From Rathayibacter sp. VKM Ac-2857 (GTDB lineage Bacteria > Actinomycetota > Actinomycetes > Actinomycetales > Microbacteriaceae): a stretch of 64,000 bases of DNA. The notes beneath the pieces were generated by a model, which worked only from the letters and a program-made list of their open reading frames with translations, had not been told where the DNA came from and did no database searches. The position numbers and the translations under genes are program-made. Shown here piece by piece: positions 25,417 through 34,634 of this stretch. The stretch's first letter is position 1. Each line of letters starts with the position of its first letter. The DNA lies in NCBI RefSeq assembly GCF_013205025.1, contig NZ_JABMLE010000003.1, positions 62,001-126,000 of the forward strand, read 5' to 3'.

Positions 25417-26084
25417 CGGCCGACGTCCGGGTGCTGCTCGTCGACGACCAGGAGCTCGTCCGCGCCGGCTTCCGCACCATCCTCGAGTCCGAGCCGGGCA
25501 TCGTCGTCGTCGGTGAGGCCCGCACCGGGATCGAGGCGATCGAGCGCGCGTCCGAGCTGTGCCCGGACGTCATCTGCATGGACGTGCAGATGCCCGGGAT
25601 GGACGGCCTGGCCGCGACCCGCGAGATCGTCAAGGATCCGCGGCTCTGCTCCAGCGTCCTCATCCTGACCACCTTCGACCGCGACGACTACCTCTTCGAG
25701 GCGCTGTCCTCCGGAGCGAGCGGCTTCCTGCTCAAGAACGCGTCCCCGGAGGCGCTCGTGGAGGCCGTGCAGGTGGTCGCGCGCGGCGACGCGATGCTCG
25801 CCCCGGACGTGACGCGGCGCGTGCTCGAGCGCTTCGCGACGGCGCCGGCCCGGGCCGCCGACGTGCACCCCGGCATCGAGGAGCTCACCGACCGCGAGCG
25901 CGAGGTGCTGGTGCACCTGGCGCGCGGCTCGTCCAACGCCGAGATCGCCGCCGAGCTGTTCGTCGGCGAGGCCACCGTGAAGACGCACGTGTCCAAGATC
26001 CTGATGAAGCTGCGCGTCCGCGACCGCATCCAGGCCGTCGTCTTCGCCTACGAGCACGGGATCGCGGTCCCGGGGCGGTCCTGA
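25413..26084 (+). CDS. LuxR/NarL-family response regulator
   Basis: 223 residues from ATG 25413. The receiver domain has the acidic pair DD at residues 11-12, the phospho-acceptor Asp57 in ICMDVQMPGMDG, Thr in ILTTFDRDDY and Lys in FLLKNASPE. The output domain is a LuxR-type helix-turn-helix (LTDREREVLVHLARGSSNAEIAAELFVGEATVKTHVSKIL, about residues 155-195). It overlaps the kinase gene by four bases. Target genes are not evident in the window. Confidence 0.95.
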   Translation: MTADVRVLLVDDQELVRAGFRTILESEPGIVVVGEARTGIEAIERASELCPDVICMDVQMPGMDGLAATREIVKDPRLCSSVLILTTFDRDDYLFEALSSGASGFLLKNASPEALVEAVQVVARGDAMLAPDVTRRVLERFATAPARAADVHPGIEELTDREREVLVHLARGSSNAEIAAELFVGEATVKTHVSKILMKLRVRDRIQAVVFAYEHGIAVPGRS

Positions 26085-26148
26085 CCGACCCGGTCGTGAT
26101 CGATCCGATCGTGTCCGCGAGCAGCGTCCGATCGTGCCCGTTCGGGCG

Positions 26149-26850
26149 TCAGCGCCGGGGCTGCGCCGGGGCGGGACGTGGCGGGATTCGACGGACGAAC
26201 TCCATGCGGATGTCGGGGACGATCTTCCGGTCGAGCACGACGGTCATGTAGCGGCCGTCGACCCGGGCGCCGATGGCGACCACGTCGGGGTCGGTGTCGA
26301 CGCGGTAGCCGCGCAGAGCCTCGCCGTCGACGACGACCGGGACGCCGCGCACGACGTCCTCGTCGCGGAGGGCGGCGGCGACCACCGGCATGCCGCCGCG
26401 GCGGGTGCGGACGCGGCCGGGGAAGGTGTTGCGGAGCACGTCGCCCATGTGCGCGGCGAGGCGCGACTCCAGCGGTCGGCTGCGCTCGGCGGGGATCGGC
26501 ACGGAGGTGCGGACGGCCTCCCAGAGCACGGGATAGCGCATCCGGGTGACCTGGTCGACCATCCACGGCGGGAGGTGGTCGTTCTCGGCGCGCTCGATCG
26601 CGCGCTTCTGCTCCGGGGTGAGCGGGACGTGGTTGACCGGGTCGGCGCGATTGCGCGGATTCTTGTAGAAGGAGTAGGAGAGGGAGATCTCGACGAAGCG
26701 TCCGAGCGCCATGGTCTGGGCTGCCGCGAACTCCTCGAGACGGGGCTGCGGGGCGAACGCGAGGACGGGATCGCCGAAGCGAGCCGCGATCTCGTCCACC
26801 CCGGGAGGGGCGGGCATGTCGCGGACCGCCCCCGAAGTGTCCATGCGCAT
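26149..26850 (-). CDS. Hypothetical protein
   Basis: 233 residues from ATG 26850; a start two codons later is equally possible. No signal peptide or membrane segment. A conserved-looking centre reads SLSYSFYKNPRNRADPVNHVPLT then MVDQVTRMRYPVLWEAVRTS, and the C terminus is Pro/Arg-rich (RRIPPRPAPAQPRR). I do not recognise the family. It converges with the response-regulator gene and is divergent from threonine aldolase. Confidence 0.65.
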   Translation of the reverse strand: MRMDTSGAVRDMPAPPGVDEIAARFGDPVLAFAPQPRLEEFAAAQTMALGRFVEISLSYSFYKNPRNRADPVNHVPLTPEQKRAIERAENDHLPPWMVDQVTRMRYPVLWEAVRTSVPIPAERSRPLESRLAAHMGDVLRNTFPGRVRTRRGGMPVVAAALRDEDVVRGVPVVVDGEALRGYRVDTDPDVVAIGARVDGRYMTVVLDRKIVPDIRMEFVRRIPPRPAPAQPRR

Positions 26851-26998
26851 AGGACAAGAGTGGCCTGCCTCCCACCCGATACCAACTTCTTGACGGCAAT
26901 CGGCTTTCGGGTGCGGGAGCGTTCACACGATGGAAACACGGGCGACAGCGGCGGACGCACCCCAGGATCGGCGCGCGACGGGCTGCGAGGATGGGGGG

Positions 26999-28081
26999 AT
27001 GAGCGCTCTGCACGATCCCGACCTCCGCGGCTTCGCCTCCGACAACTACTCCGGCGTGCACGAGGAGGTGCTCGCCGCGATCGCCGCCGCGAACGGCGCC
27101 CACCAGGTGGCCTACGGCGAGGACGTCTACACCGAGGAGCTGCAGCGCGTCTTCCGCCGGGAGTTCGGCGAGCAGGCCGAGGCGTTCCCGGTCTTCAACG
27201 GAACCGGGGCGAACGTGACCGGTCTGCAGTCGATGCTGCCCCGCTGGGGAGCGGTCGTCTCGGCCGGCACAGCGCACATCAACTCGGACGAGGGCGGGGC
27301 GCCCGAGAAGGTCGGCGGGATCAAGATCCTCACCGTCGAGAGCGCCGACGGCAAGCTCACGCCCGCGCTCGTGGACGAGCAGGCCTGGGGATTCGGCGAC
27401 GAGCACCGCGCTCAGCCGCTGGTCGTCTCGATCACGCAGTCGACCGAGCTCGGCACCGTCTACACGCCCGAGGAGGTGCGCGCGCTCGCCGATCAGGCCC
27501 ACGAACGGGGGATGCGGCTCCACATGGACGGAGCGCGGATCGCGAACGCCGGAGCGGCCCTCGGCCTGCCCGTGCGCGCCTTCACCGTCGACGCCGGCGT
27601 CGACGTGCTGTCCTTCGGCGGCACCAAGAACGGGATGCTGCTCGGCGAGGCGATCGTCGTGCTCGACCCCGAGGCGTCCAGCGGGCTGACCTTCCTCCGC
27701 AAGACCAACATGCAGCTGTCCTCGAAGATGCGCTTCCTCTCGGCGCAGCTGCTCGCGATGCTCGGCCAGGACGGCGAGGCGGAGCCGCTCTGGCTGCGCT
27801 CGGCGCGGCACGCGAACGCGATGGCGGCGCGGCTGCGCTCGCAGCTCGACGAGGCTGTGGCGGCGGGGCGGATCACCGGGCTCGCCTTCACCCAGCCGAC
27901 GCAGGCGAACGCGGTGTTCGCGACGCTGCCCGCGGGCGTCGCGGACCGGCTCCGCGCCGCCTACCGCTTCTACGACTGGAATCCGGCGACGGGCGAGGTG
28001 CGCTGGGTCTGCTCGTTCGACACGAGCGAGGACGACATCGACGCCTTCACGGCGGCGATCGAGCGCGAGCTGGCGGCGTGA
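26999..28081 (+). CDS. Low-specificity L-threonine aldolase
   Basis: 360 residues of a fold-type I PLP enzyme. It splits threonine or allo-threonine to glycine and acetaldehyde. N-terminal DNYSGVHEEVL, FNGTGANVTGLQ (phosphate site), LHMDGARIANAG with the PLP-contacting Asp, and Lys210 in SFGGTKNGMLLGEA, the PLP Schiff-base lysine, are all present. Length is typical. The start at ATG 26999 places the conserved DNYSG at residue 15. Its stop overlaps the start of the following lipoprotein gene (GTGA). Confidence 0.92.
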   Translation: MSALHDPDLRGFASDNYSGVHEEVLAAIAAANGAHQVAYGEDVYTEELQRVFRREFGEQAEAFPVFNGTGANVTGLQSMLPRWGAVVSAGTAHINSDEGGAPEKVGGIKILTVESADGKLTPALVDEQAWGFGDEHRAQPLVVSITQSTELGTVYTPEEVRALADQAHERGMRLHMDGARIANAGAALGLPVRAFTVDAGVDVLSFGGTKNGMLLGEAIVVLDPEASSGLTFLRKTNMQLSSKMRFLSAQLLAMLGQDGEAEPLWLRSARHANAMAARLRSQLDEAVAAGRITGLAFTQPTQANAVFATLPAGVADRLRAAYRFYDWNPATGEVRWVCSFDTSEDDIDAFTAAIERELAA

Positions 28082-29094
28082 GGGCGCGCGCCGTCGGGGC
28101 GGGGGCGGCGCTGCTCGTCGCGGTCGGGCTGCTCGCGGGCTGCACGGCGGCCGAGCCGGAGGCGAGCGGGACGGCGTCCGCGTCGGTGTCTGCCACGCCC
28201 TCCGCTTCCCCGACTCCGACTCGCTCCTCGGCCGCCCGGCTCGACTGCGACGCTCTGCTGCCGGTCGCGCGCGCCTCGAGCGCCCTCGGGATCGCGTCCG
28301 GCTCGCTCGAGGGGTCGCGGGACGAGACGGTGCGCTCCTCGGCCGAGCTGATCCGCGAGTCGGCGCAGGAGAACGGCGGGCTGCTGACCTGCGCCTGGTA
28401 CGAGGAGGACGGCACGGCGTCGATCGTCGCGTCCGCGGCCGAGGACGCTGCGGACGCGTTCTCCGCGGCCGGCCTCTCCGGCCGAACGCGACTCGCGACC
28501 GACGTCGAGGCGTACAGCGCCTGCTCGGTCGAGATCTGCACGGTCGATCTGCTCACCGGGTCGACCTGGGTGACGCTCGCGCTGTCGGGGGCGCCGGCCG
28601 ATGCCGATCTCGTCGCGCTCACCACCGCCACCGCCGCGGCCGCCGTCGGGCGGCTCGACGAGCCGGTGACCGCGACCGCTCCGGCCTGCGCCGAGATGCT
28701 GACCGGCGAGCAGCTGGCGACGACGGCCGGGCTGGTCGAGGCCACTCCGGGGACCGGGACCGAGGGCGTGGCGCCGTCGACCGCCTCCGCCGCGGCCGCC
28801 GCCCGCGCGGGCTACGCCTCCTGCACCTGGACCGACGCGACCAGCAGCAGCTACTCGGGACTGAGCGTCGACGTGCTGCCGAACGGCGAGGACGGCTGGC
28901 GGAACCTCTCGCTGACCACCGGGCTCGCCGTCACCCTGACTCCGCTCGACGGGCTCGGCGACCGGGCGCTCTCGGGCTGCGGCGGCGGATCGTGCGAAGT
29001 CGACGTGCTGGACGACGACGCGTGGTGGCGGGTGCTCGTGACCGGCGACGCGGCGCGCGCCGAGGCCGTGGCGCGCGCGGTCATCGCCGGCTGA
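28078..29094 (+). CDS. Putative lipoprotein
   Basis: 338 residues from GTG 28078, which overlaps the threonine aldolase stop. The N terminus is a lipoprotein signal ending in the lipobox LLAGC (Cys at about residue 22), followed by a Ser/Ala/Thr linker. Two similar halves can be seen, each starting with a cysteine-containing helix (DCDALLPVARASSALG and ACAEMLTGEQLATTAG) and each with a C..TW/WY pattern, suggesting an internal duplication of a small extracellular domain. Cysteine pairs probably form disulfides. Role unknown; no link to threonine metabolism beyond the overlap. Confidence 0.8.
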   Translation: MRARAVGAGAALLVAVGLLAGCTAAEPEASGTASASVSATPSASPTPTRSSAARLDCDALLPVARASSALGIASGSLEGSRDETVRSSAELIRESAQENGGLLTCAWYEEDGTASIVASAAEDAADAFSAAGLSGRTRLATDVEAYSACSVEICTVDLLTGSTWVTLALSGAPADADLVALTTATAAAAVGRLDEPVTATAPACAEMLTGEQLATTAGLVEATPGTGTEGVAPSTASAAAAARAGYASCTWTDATSSSYSGLSVDVLPNGEDGWRNLSLTTGLAVTLTPLDGLGDRALSGCGGGSCEVDVLDDDAWWRVLVTGDAARAEAVARAVIAG

Positions 29095-29098
29095 TCCC

Positions 29099-29168
29099 CC
29101 TTCGCGAGATGCCACTTGTGCACGCCTTTCACGGCGTGTCGCGTGCACAAGTGGCATCTCGCGGGAGG
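29099..29168. repeat. Inverted repeat (family B) between convergent genes
   Basis: Exact 21-bp arms at 29103-29123 and 29143-29163 share the GCGAGATGCCACTTGTG core with the element at 2859-2917; the 19-nt loop differs. The position, between a lipoprotein gene and a convergent GNAT gene, points to use as a two-way terminator. Confidence 0.82.
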
Positions 29169-29182
29169 GAGGGGGACGGGGG

Positions 29183-29971
29183 TCAGGGGCGCCAGTACTC
29201 GTAGTGGGACGACTCGCGGCAGCCGAGGGACGCGTAGAGGCGGCGGGCGGCGGCGTTGTCGGCGAGCACCTGGATCCAGAGGCGGTCGGTGCCGCGGGCG
29301 ACGGCCTGCTCGAGGAGGGCACGGAGGATCGCGGCGGCGTGGCCGCGGCGGCGGGCGTCGGGGCGGGTGGCGAGAGCGAACAAGCCGACCCAGGGCTCGC
29401 CGTCCTCGGCGGTCGCCCGGGCGAGCCTGCCGCAGGCGGCGGGGCCACTCGCGTCGCGCAGCAGGGCGTAGGAGGAGTCGCAGCCCTCGAGGATCCGCTG
29501 GGCGATCGCGCGCTCGGAGTCGCCGCCGCGGCCGTCGACCGACCACCAGAGCGACAGCCAGTCCTCGCCGGGCGCGTCGGCCGTCTCGATCGACGTCGCC
29601 GCCGGCGTCTCCGGCGTCTCGGCCGGCTCGGCGGCGGCGGAGCCGAGCGCGGCGAGCGCCTCCGCCACGGAGCCGGTGAGGACGAGGGTGCGCTCGTGCG
29701 GGGCGTAGCCGCGGCGGGCGAGCCGCTCGGGCAGGTCAGCGGGGAGCGTCGCGGGGCCGAGCTGGAACAGCGGCGGGATCCCCTGCTCGCGCGCGAACGC
29801 CTCCGCCGCCGCGATCGCCTGCTCCGCGTCGTCGACGGGGCCGGAGGTGAGCACGGAGTTGGCCCGCTTCGTGACGCCGCCGGCGGCGCGCAGCCACCAG
29901 CCGCCGAGCGCACGGCGCTCGAGCGGCGGCCAGGCGTCGGCGGCGAGGCGGTCGAGGAGGCGCGGATCCAT
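29183..29971 (-). CDS. GNAT family N-acetyltransferase
   Basis: 262 residues. The C-terminal half carries the GNAT fold: LFALATRPDARRRGHAAAILRALLEQAVARG (the acetyl-CoA binding R-R-R-G-H-A motif) and then WIQVLADNAAARRLYASLGCRES, ending EYWRP. The N-terminal half resembles a degenerate second acetyltransferase domain, as in two-domain GNATs such as mycothiol synthase-like proteins. Substrate unknown. ATG start. Confidence 0.85.
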   Translation of the reverse strand: MDPRLLDRLAADAWPPLERRALGGWWLRAAGGVTKRANSVLTSGPVDDAEQAIAAAEAFAREQGIPPLFQLGPATLPADLPERLARRGYAPHERTLVLTGSVAEALAALGSAAAEPAETPETPAATSIETADAPGEDWLSLWWSVDGRGGDSERAIAQRILEGCDSSYALLRDASGPAACGRLARATAEDGEPWVGLFALATRPDARRRGHAAAILRALLEQAVARGTDRLWIQVLADNAAARRLYASLGCRESSHYEYWRP

Positions 29972-30037
29972 CCGTCCACGCTAGCGGCGGCTCCGCGCGG
30001 GACTCGTCGACGGGTTCGCAGGCCTGCGCCGCCGTTG

Positions 30038-30130
30038 CCGGCTCGCGGAAACACGTCCGGCTCGCGGAGACAGCTCCGGCTCGCAGGATCCGTGCGATCG
30101 GACGAGCCGAGGCGGATTCTGCGAGCCGAA
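30038..30130. repeat. Hairpin with repeated left arm (family D, CCGGCTCGCGGAA)
   Basis: Three left-arm copies (30038-30050, 30057-30069, 30076-30091) precede one right arm GGATTCTGCGAGCCG (30114-30128). It lies just beyond the 3' end of lpd and probably ends that transcript. The same design is found at 60170-60239 and 63482-63556. Confidence 0.75.
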
Positions 30131-30178
30131 AGTGGTGCAGTCGCGGGCCGGAGCACGCGGTGCGGGTGGTGCGGGGAG

Positions 30179-31579
30179 CTACATGTTGATCATGTGGCCC
30201 TTGAGGCCGTGGAAGCCCTCCTGCAGCGCCTCCGACAGCGTCGGGTGGGTGTGCACGTTGCGGGCCAGCTCGGTCGCGGTGAGGTCCCACTTCTGCGCGA
30301 GCGTGAGCTCGGGGAGCAGCTCGGACACGTCCGGGCCGATCATGTGGGCACCGAGCAGCTCGCCGTACTGCTTGCTCGCGATGAGCTTGACGAAGCCGGT
30401 CGGCTCGCCGAGGCCGTGCGCCTTGCCGTTGGCCATGAACGGGAAGGTCGAGACGGTGATCTCGTGGCCCTCGTCGGTCGCCTGCTTCTCGGTGAGGCCG
30501 AAGGAGGCGATCTGCGGCTGGCAGAACGTGGCGCGCGGCATCATCCGGTAGTCGCCGAGGGTCTGGGTCTCGGCCCCGGCGATGGTCTCCGCGGCGACGA
30601 CGCCCTGCGCCTCCGCGACGTGCGCGAGCTGCAGCTTGGCCGTGACGTCGCCGATCGCGTAGATGTGCGGGACGTTGGTGCGCATGTAGTCGTCGATGCC
30701 GATGGCGCCGCGCTCGGTGACCTCGACGCCCGTCTTCTCGAGGCCGAAGCCCTCGACGCGCGGGACCCAGCCGATCGACATGAGGACCTTGTCGACCTCG
30801 AGCGTCGACTGCGTGCCGTCCTTGCCGGTGTAGGTGACGGTGACGTAGCCGTCCTTGTCGACGACCGACTCGACCTTGGTCGAGGTGAGGATCTCGACGC
30901 CGAGCTTCTTGTACTGCTTCTGGATCTCCTTGGAGACGTCCGGGTCCTCGTTGGGGAGGGCGCGGTCCATGAACTCGATGATCGTCACGTCGACGCCGTA
31001 GTTCTTCAGGACGTAGGCGAACTCCATGCCGATCGCGCCGGCGCCCACGATGGCCATCGTGTCGGGCAGCTCGCGGGTCATGATCTGGGTCTCGTAGGTG
31101 ACGACGTTCTCGGAGAGCTCGACGCCGGGGAGGAGGCGGACGCTCGCGCCGGTCGCGATGATCGCGTCGTCGAAGGTGAGCGACTCGGAGCCGCCCTTGG
31201 TGAGCTGCACGTCGAGGCCCTGCGGGCCGGTGAAGGAGCCGGTGCCGTCGAACTCGGTGATCTTGTTCTTCTTCATCAGGAAGTGGACGCCCTTGGTGCG
31301 TCCGTCCGCGACGGTGCGGCTGCGGTCGAAGGCCACGCCGAAGTCGAAGGAGACGTCGCCCGAGATGCCGAACTGCTTCGCCTGCGCGTGGAAGATGTGG
31401 GCGAGCTCCGCGTTGCGCAGCAGTGCCTTGGAGGGGATGCAGCCCACGTTGAGGCAGACACCGCCCCAGTACTTCTTCTCGACGACGGCGACGGACTTGC
31501 CGAGCTGGGCGGCACGGATCGCGGCCACGTATCCACCGGGGCCTGCCCCCAGGACGACGACGTCGAAGTGCTGGGCCAT
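30179..31579 (-). CDS. lpd: Dihydrolipoyl dehydrogenase (E3)
   Basis: 466 residues from ATG 31579. The flavoprotein reoxidises dihydrolipoamide in 2-oxoacid dehydrogenase and glycine cleavage complexes. FAD site [21 protein letters not shown], redox-active Cys42 and Cys47 in [17 protein letters not shown] site [13 protein letters not shown], second FAD motif [16 protein letters not shown], and the C-terminal HTHPTLSEA with catalytic His are all there. Length is standard. The gene is alone, as is usual for the common E3 of actinobacteria, and is divergent from a nitroreductase gene. Confidence 0.95.
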   Translation of the reverse strand: MAQHFDVVVLGAGPGGYVAAIRAAQLGKSVAVVEKKYWGGVCLNVGCIPSKALLRNAELAHIFHAQAKQFGISGDVSFDFGVAFDRSRTVADGRTKGVHFLMKKNKITEFDGTGSFTGPQGLDVQLTKGGSESLTFDDAIIATGASVRLLPGVELSENVVTYETQIMTRELPDTMAIVGAGAIGMEFAYVLKNYGVDVTIIEFMDRALPNEDPDVSKEIQKQYKKLGVEILTSTKVESVVDKDGYVTVTYTGKDGTQSTLEVDKVLMSIGWVPRVEGFGLEKTGVEVTERGAIGIDDYMRTNVPHIYAIGDVTAKLQLAHVAEAQGVVAAETIAGAETQTLGDYRMMPRATFCQPQIASFGLTEKQATDEGHEITVSTFPFMANGKAHGLGEPTGFVKLIASKQYGELLGAHMIGPDVSELLPELTLAQKWDLTATELARNVHTHPTLSEALQEGFHGLKGHMINM

Positions 31580-31776
31580 GGATGTTCCTCCAGAGTGATG
31601 AGTTGTCGCGCGCGGGGAACCACGCCGTCTCCCAGGGTACCGTTCCGCACCGACAGGACCCCGTGCTCCTCCGAGGGCGAACGGACCCGGCGGGAATGCC
31701 GGCGGGCGGTCCGCGGTTGACGGCAGGGGGCGACGAGGCCCTCCCTGATCGGCACCACCCCCGGAGAGAAGCACCC

Positions 31777-32364
31777 ATGACCGACACCGCCACCCGCACC
31801 GCCTCGACCAGCGCCCCGATCCTCGACGTCCTGGCCGAGCGCTGGAGCCCCCGCTCCTACGACGCCACCGCCGCGATCGCGGACGAGACGCTCACCTCGC
31901 TGCTCGAGGCCGCCCGCTGGTCCCCCTCGGCCGGCAACTCGCAGCCGTCGCGCTTCATCGTCGCGCGCCGCGGGACCCCCGAGTTCGAGAGCATCGTCGG
32001 CACCCTCGTCGGCTTCAACGCCGCCTGGGCCGGCTCGGCCGCCGCGCTGATCGTCGCGCTCGCCGAGACCGTCGACGAGAAGGGCGAGGCGCGCCCGTGG
32101 GCCGTCTACGACCTCGGCCAGGCCGTCGCCCACCTCAGCGTGCAGGCGCACCACGAGGGACTGCACGTGCACCAGATGGCCGGCTTCGACAAGGACGGCG
32201 TCCGCACGGCCTTCGGCGTCGACGCCCGCTTCGACCCCGTGACCGTCGCCGCGGTCGGCGTGCTCGCGAGCCCCGAGGCGCTCTCGAACGACGTGCTCCG
32301 CGAGCGCGAGACCGCGCCGCGCACCCGCCTCCCGCTCGAGGAGCTCGTGCTCGTCCAGGCGTAG
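31777..32364 (+). CDS. Nitroreductase family protein
   Basis: 195 residues. The N terminus [13 protein letters not shown] and [20 protein letters not shown] form the FMN-binding region of the nitroreductase superfamily, and the C-terminal [15 protein letters not shown] is typical of the shorter actinobacterial group. These homodimeric FMN enzymes reduce quinones, nitro compounds or flavins with NAD(P)H. ATG start, divergent from lpd across about 200 bp. Physiological substrate unknown. Confidence 0.88.
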   Translation: MTDTATRTASTSAPILDVLAERWSPRSYDATAAIADETLTSLLEAARWSPSAGNSQPSRFIVARRGTPEFESIVGTLVGFNAAWAGSAAALIVALAETVDEKGEARPWAVYDLGQAVAHLSVQAHHEGLHVHQMAGFDKDGVRTAFGVDARFDPVTVAAVGVLASPEALSNDVLRERETAPRTRLPLEELVLVQA

Positions 32365-32372
32365 TCGCCCTC

Positions 32373-32420
32373 ACGAAGGCCCCGTCGGCCGCCGCTCCGC
32401 GGTGCCGGCGGGGCCTTCGT
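32373..32420 (+). terminator. Hairpin terminator of the nitroreductase gene
   Basis: ACGAAGGCCCCG at 32373-32384 pairs with CGGGGCCTTCGT ending at 32420, with inner GGC/GCC pairs also possible. It lies nine bases after the stop codon and ends in TCGT. Confidence 0.8.
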
Positions 32421-32529
32421 CGTCTCCGGCCGCGCCTGTGTTACTCCGCGTTTCATCACGGAATCGGATGAGTCGGCGCTCGTCCGTACGATCGGACGGT
32501 CCGCCCGCCCGCCCCGCCTCGGAGCCCTC

Positions 32530-33339
32530 ATGACCGGAACGCCCGCCCGCACGAGCCTCGCCTTCGACGCCGCGCTCGGGCAGTCGGCGTTCCCGGTGCG
32601 CTTCGACGGGGTCGGCCGCACCTTCGCCCCGGGCGCCCCCGTGCTCGCCGACGTCTCGCTCGACGTGCGCGCCGGCGAGGTGATCGCGATCCTCGGCCCG
32701 AGCGGCTGCGGCAAGTCGACGCTGCTGCGGATCGCCGCCGGCCTCGACACTGCGAGCGCCGGCAGCGTGCTGATCGACGACTCGCCGGTGTCGGGCATCG
32801 ACCCGCGCTGCGCGGTGGCGTTCCAGGAGCCGCGGCTGCTGCCGTGGCGCTCCCTCGCGGCGAACGTGGCGCTCGGGCTCCCGCGCGGCACCTCGCGCGA
32901 GGCGGGCCGCACCGCCGTCGACGAGCTGCTCTCGCTGGTCGGGCTGACCGCTCACGCCGGCTCCCGGCCGCGCGAGGTCTCCGGCGGGATGGCGCAGCGC
33001 GCCTCGCTCGCCCGCGCCCTGGCGCGCAACCCCGGCGTGCTGCTGCTGGACGAGCCGTTCGGCGCGCTCGACGCTCTGACCCGCCTGCGGATGCAGGACC
33101 TGCTGCTCGAAGTGCACGCGGCCGCCCCCGCGACGATCCTGCTCGTCACCCACGACGTGGACGAGGCGCTGCAGCTGGCCGATCGGATCGTGCTGCTCGG
33201 CCGCGACGAGCCGGGCGGCGTCTCGCGCATCCGGCAGATCATGACCGTCCCCGGGGCGCGCCCCCGCGACCGCGGCTCCGCCGAGCTCGCCGAGCGGAGG
33301 GTCGAGCTGCTCGAGGGGCTCGGGATCGAGCGGCACTAG
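32530..33339 (+). CDS. ABC transporter ATP-binding protein (sulfonate/nitrate/taurine type)
   Basis: 269 residues. Walker A GPSGCGKSTLLR, Q loop AFQEPRLLPW, signature VSGGMAQRASLARAL, Walker B VLLLDEPFGALDAL and the switch VTHDVDEAL identify an SsuB/TauB-type importer ATPase. The QEPRLLPW sequence is typical for this class. It is the first gene of an operon with a substrate-binding protein and a permease, then an acetyl-CoA synthetase. Many family operons respond to sulfur limitation; no operator was recognised here. Confidence 0.93.
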   Translation: MTGTPARTSLAFDAALGQSAFPVRFDGVGRTFAPGAPVLADVSLDVRAGEVIAILGPSGCGKSTLLRIAAGLDTASAGSVLIDDSPVSGIDPRCAVAFQEPRLLPWRSLAANVALGLPRGTSREAGRTAVDELLSLVGLTAHAGSRPREVSGGMAQRASLARALARNPGVLLLDEPFGALDALTRLRMQDLLLEVHAAAPATILLVTHDVDEALQLADRIVLLGRDEPGGVSRIRQIMTVPGARPRDRGSAELAERRVELLEGLGIERH

Positions 33340-33471
33340 GCCCTCCTCCCCTCTCCTCCCCAGACGTCGATCTCGCCGTCCGTCCACGGATGCCGCCGCT
33401 CGCGGACATCCCTCCCCCCTGCTCCCGCACACTCGTTCCACTCCCGGAACCGCACCGAAGTCGAGGCCCCC

Positions 33472-34545
33472 ATGTCGCTCCAGTCCTTCAGCACCTCCCC
33501 GCTGACCCGCCGCACCGCGCTCGCCGGCCTGCTCACCGCCGCCGCGGTCCCGCTCCTCGCGGGCTGCGTCCAGGGCGAGGGCGGCGGCGGCGCGGCCGCT
33601 GCACCCGCCGCCTCCGACGGCTCGACCGCGAAGACCCAGGGCGGCACGCTGACGCTCGACTTCGCGACCTACAACCCGCTCAGCCTCGTCATCAAGGAGA
33701 AGGGCTGGCTCGAGACCGCCCTCGCCGAGCAGGAGGTCACCGTCACCTGGGTGCAGTCGGCCGGCTCGAACAAGGCCAACGAGGCGCTGCGCGCCGGGGC
33801 GATCGACGTCGGCTCGACCGCCGGCTCCGCCGCGCTGCTCGCCCGCTCGAACGGCTCGCCGATCAGGACGATCGACATCTTCTCGCAGCCGGAGTGGTCC
33901 GCCCTCGTCGTGCCCGCCGGCTCCGCGATCACCAGCGTCGAGCAGCTCGCCGGCAAGCAGATCGCCGCCACCAGCGGTACCGACCCCTACTTCTTCCTGG
34001 TGCAGGCGCTCGAGGCCGCCGGCCTGAGCATCGACGACGTCACCGTGCAGAACCTCCAGCACGCCGACGGCTGGGCCGCGCTGCAGAACGGCTCGGTCGA
34101 CGCGTGGGCCGGGCTCGACCCGATCATGGCGGGCGCGCAGGCGGCCGGGGCGACCCTGCTCTACCGCAACGTCGACTTCAACTCCTACGGGCTGCTCAAC
34201 GCGACCGAGAGCTTCCTCGCGGCCAAGCCCGACCTCGCGCAGACCGTGGTGAACGCCTACGAGCACGCCCGCGCCTGGGCCCTGGAGAACCAGGAGGAGA
34301 CGGCGAGCATCCTCGCGTCCGTCGCCGGGCTCGACGTCGCCGTGGCGACCACGGTGATCACCGAGCGCAGCAACCTCGACGTCGACAACGTGCCCGGCTC
34401 CGCGCAGACCGACGTGCTCTCCGTGATCGGCCCGATCTTCGTCGCGAACGGCGACGTCGCCTCGCAGGACCAGGTCGATGCGGCCCTCGACTCGCTGATC
34501 GACGACACGTACGCGACGGCGGCCGACCCGTCTGCGATCGCCTGA
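33472..34545 (+). CDS. ABC transporter substrate-binding lipoprotein (sulfonate type)
   Basis: 357 residues. The N terminus has a twin-Arg-like TRRTALAG followed by a hydrophobic stretch and the lipobox LLAGC, so it is exported and lipid-anchored. The mature part has the SsuA/NMT1 features DFATYNPLSLVIKEKGWL, VTWVQSAGSNKANEALRAGAIDVG, and WAGLDPIMAGAQAAG. It should deliver an aliphatic sulfonate-like or related small organic ligand to the permease next door; the exact ligand cannot be read. A Gly/Ala linker follows the lipobox. Confidence 0.92.
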   Translation: MSLQSFSTSPLTRRTALAGLLTAAAVPLLAGCVQGEGGGGAAAAPAASDGSTAKTQGGTLTLDFATYNPLSLVIKEKGWLETALAEQEVTVTWVQSAGSNKANEALRAGAIDVGSTAGSAALLARSNGSPIRTIDIFSQPEWSALVVPAGSAITSVEQLAGKQIAATSGTDPYFFLVQALEAAGLSIDDVTVQNLQHADGWAALQNGSVDAWAGLDPIMAGAQAAGATLLYRNVDFNSYGLLNATESFLAAKPDLAQTVVNAYEHARAWALENQEETASILASVAGLDVAVATTVITERSNLDVDNVPGSAQTDVLSVIGPIFVANGDVASQDQVDAALDSLIDDTYATAADPSAIA

Positions 34546-34634
34546 CGGCGCTCCTGACGCCCGGCACCGCCCCCGCACGACAGCACGTCCCCGCACGACA
34601 GCACCGACCCGCGAGACCGACCGAGGAGACGACG

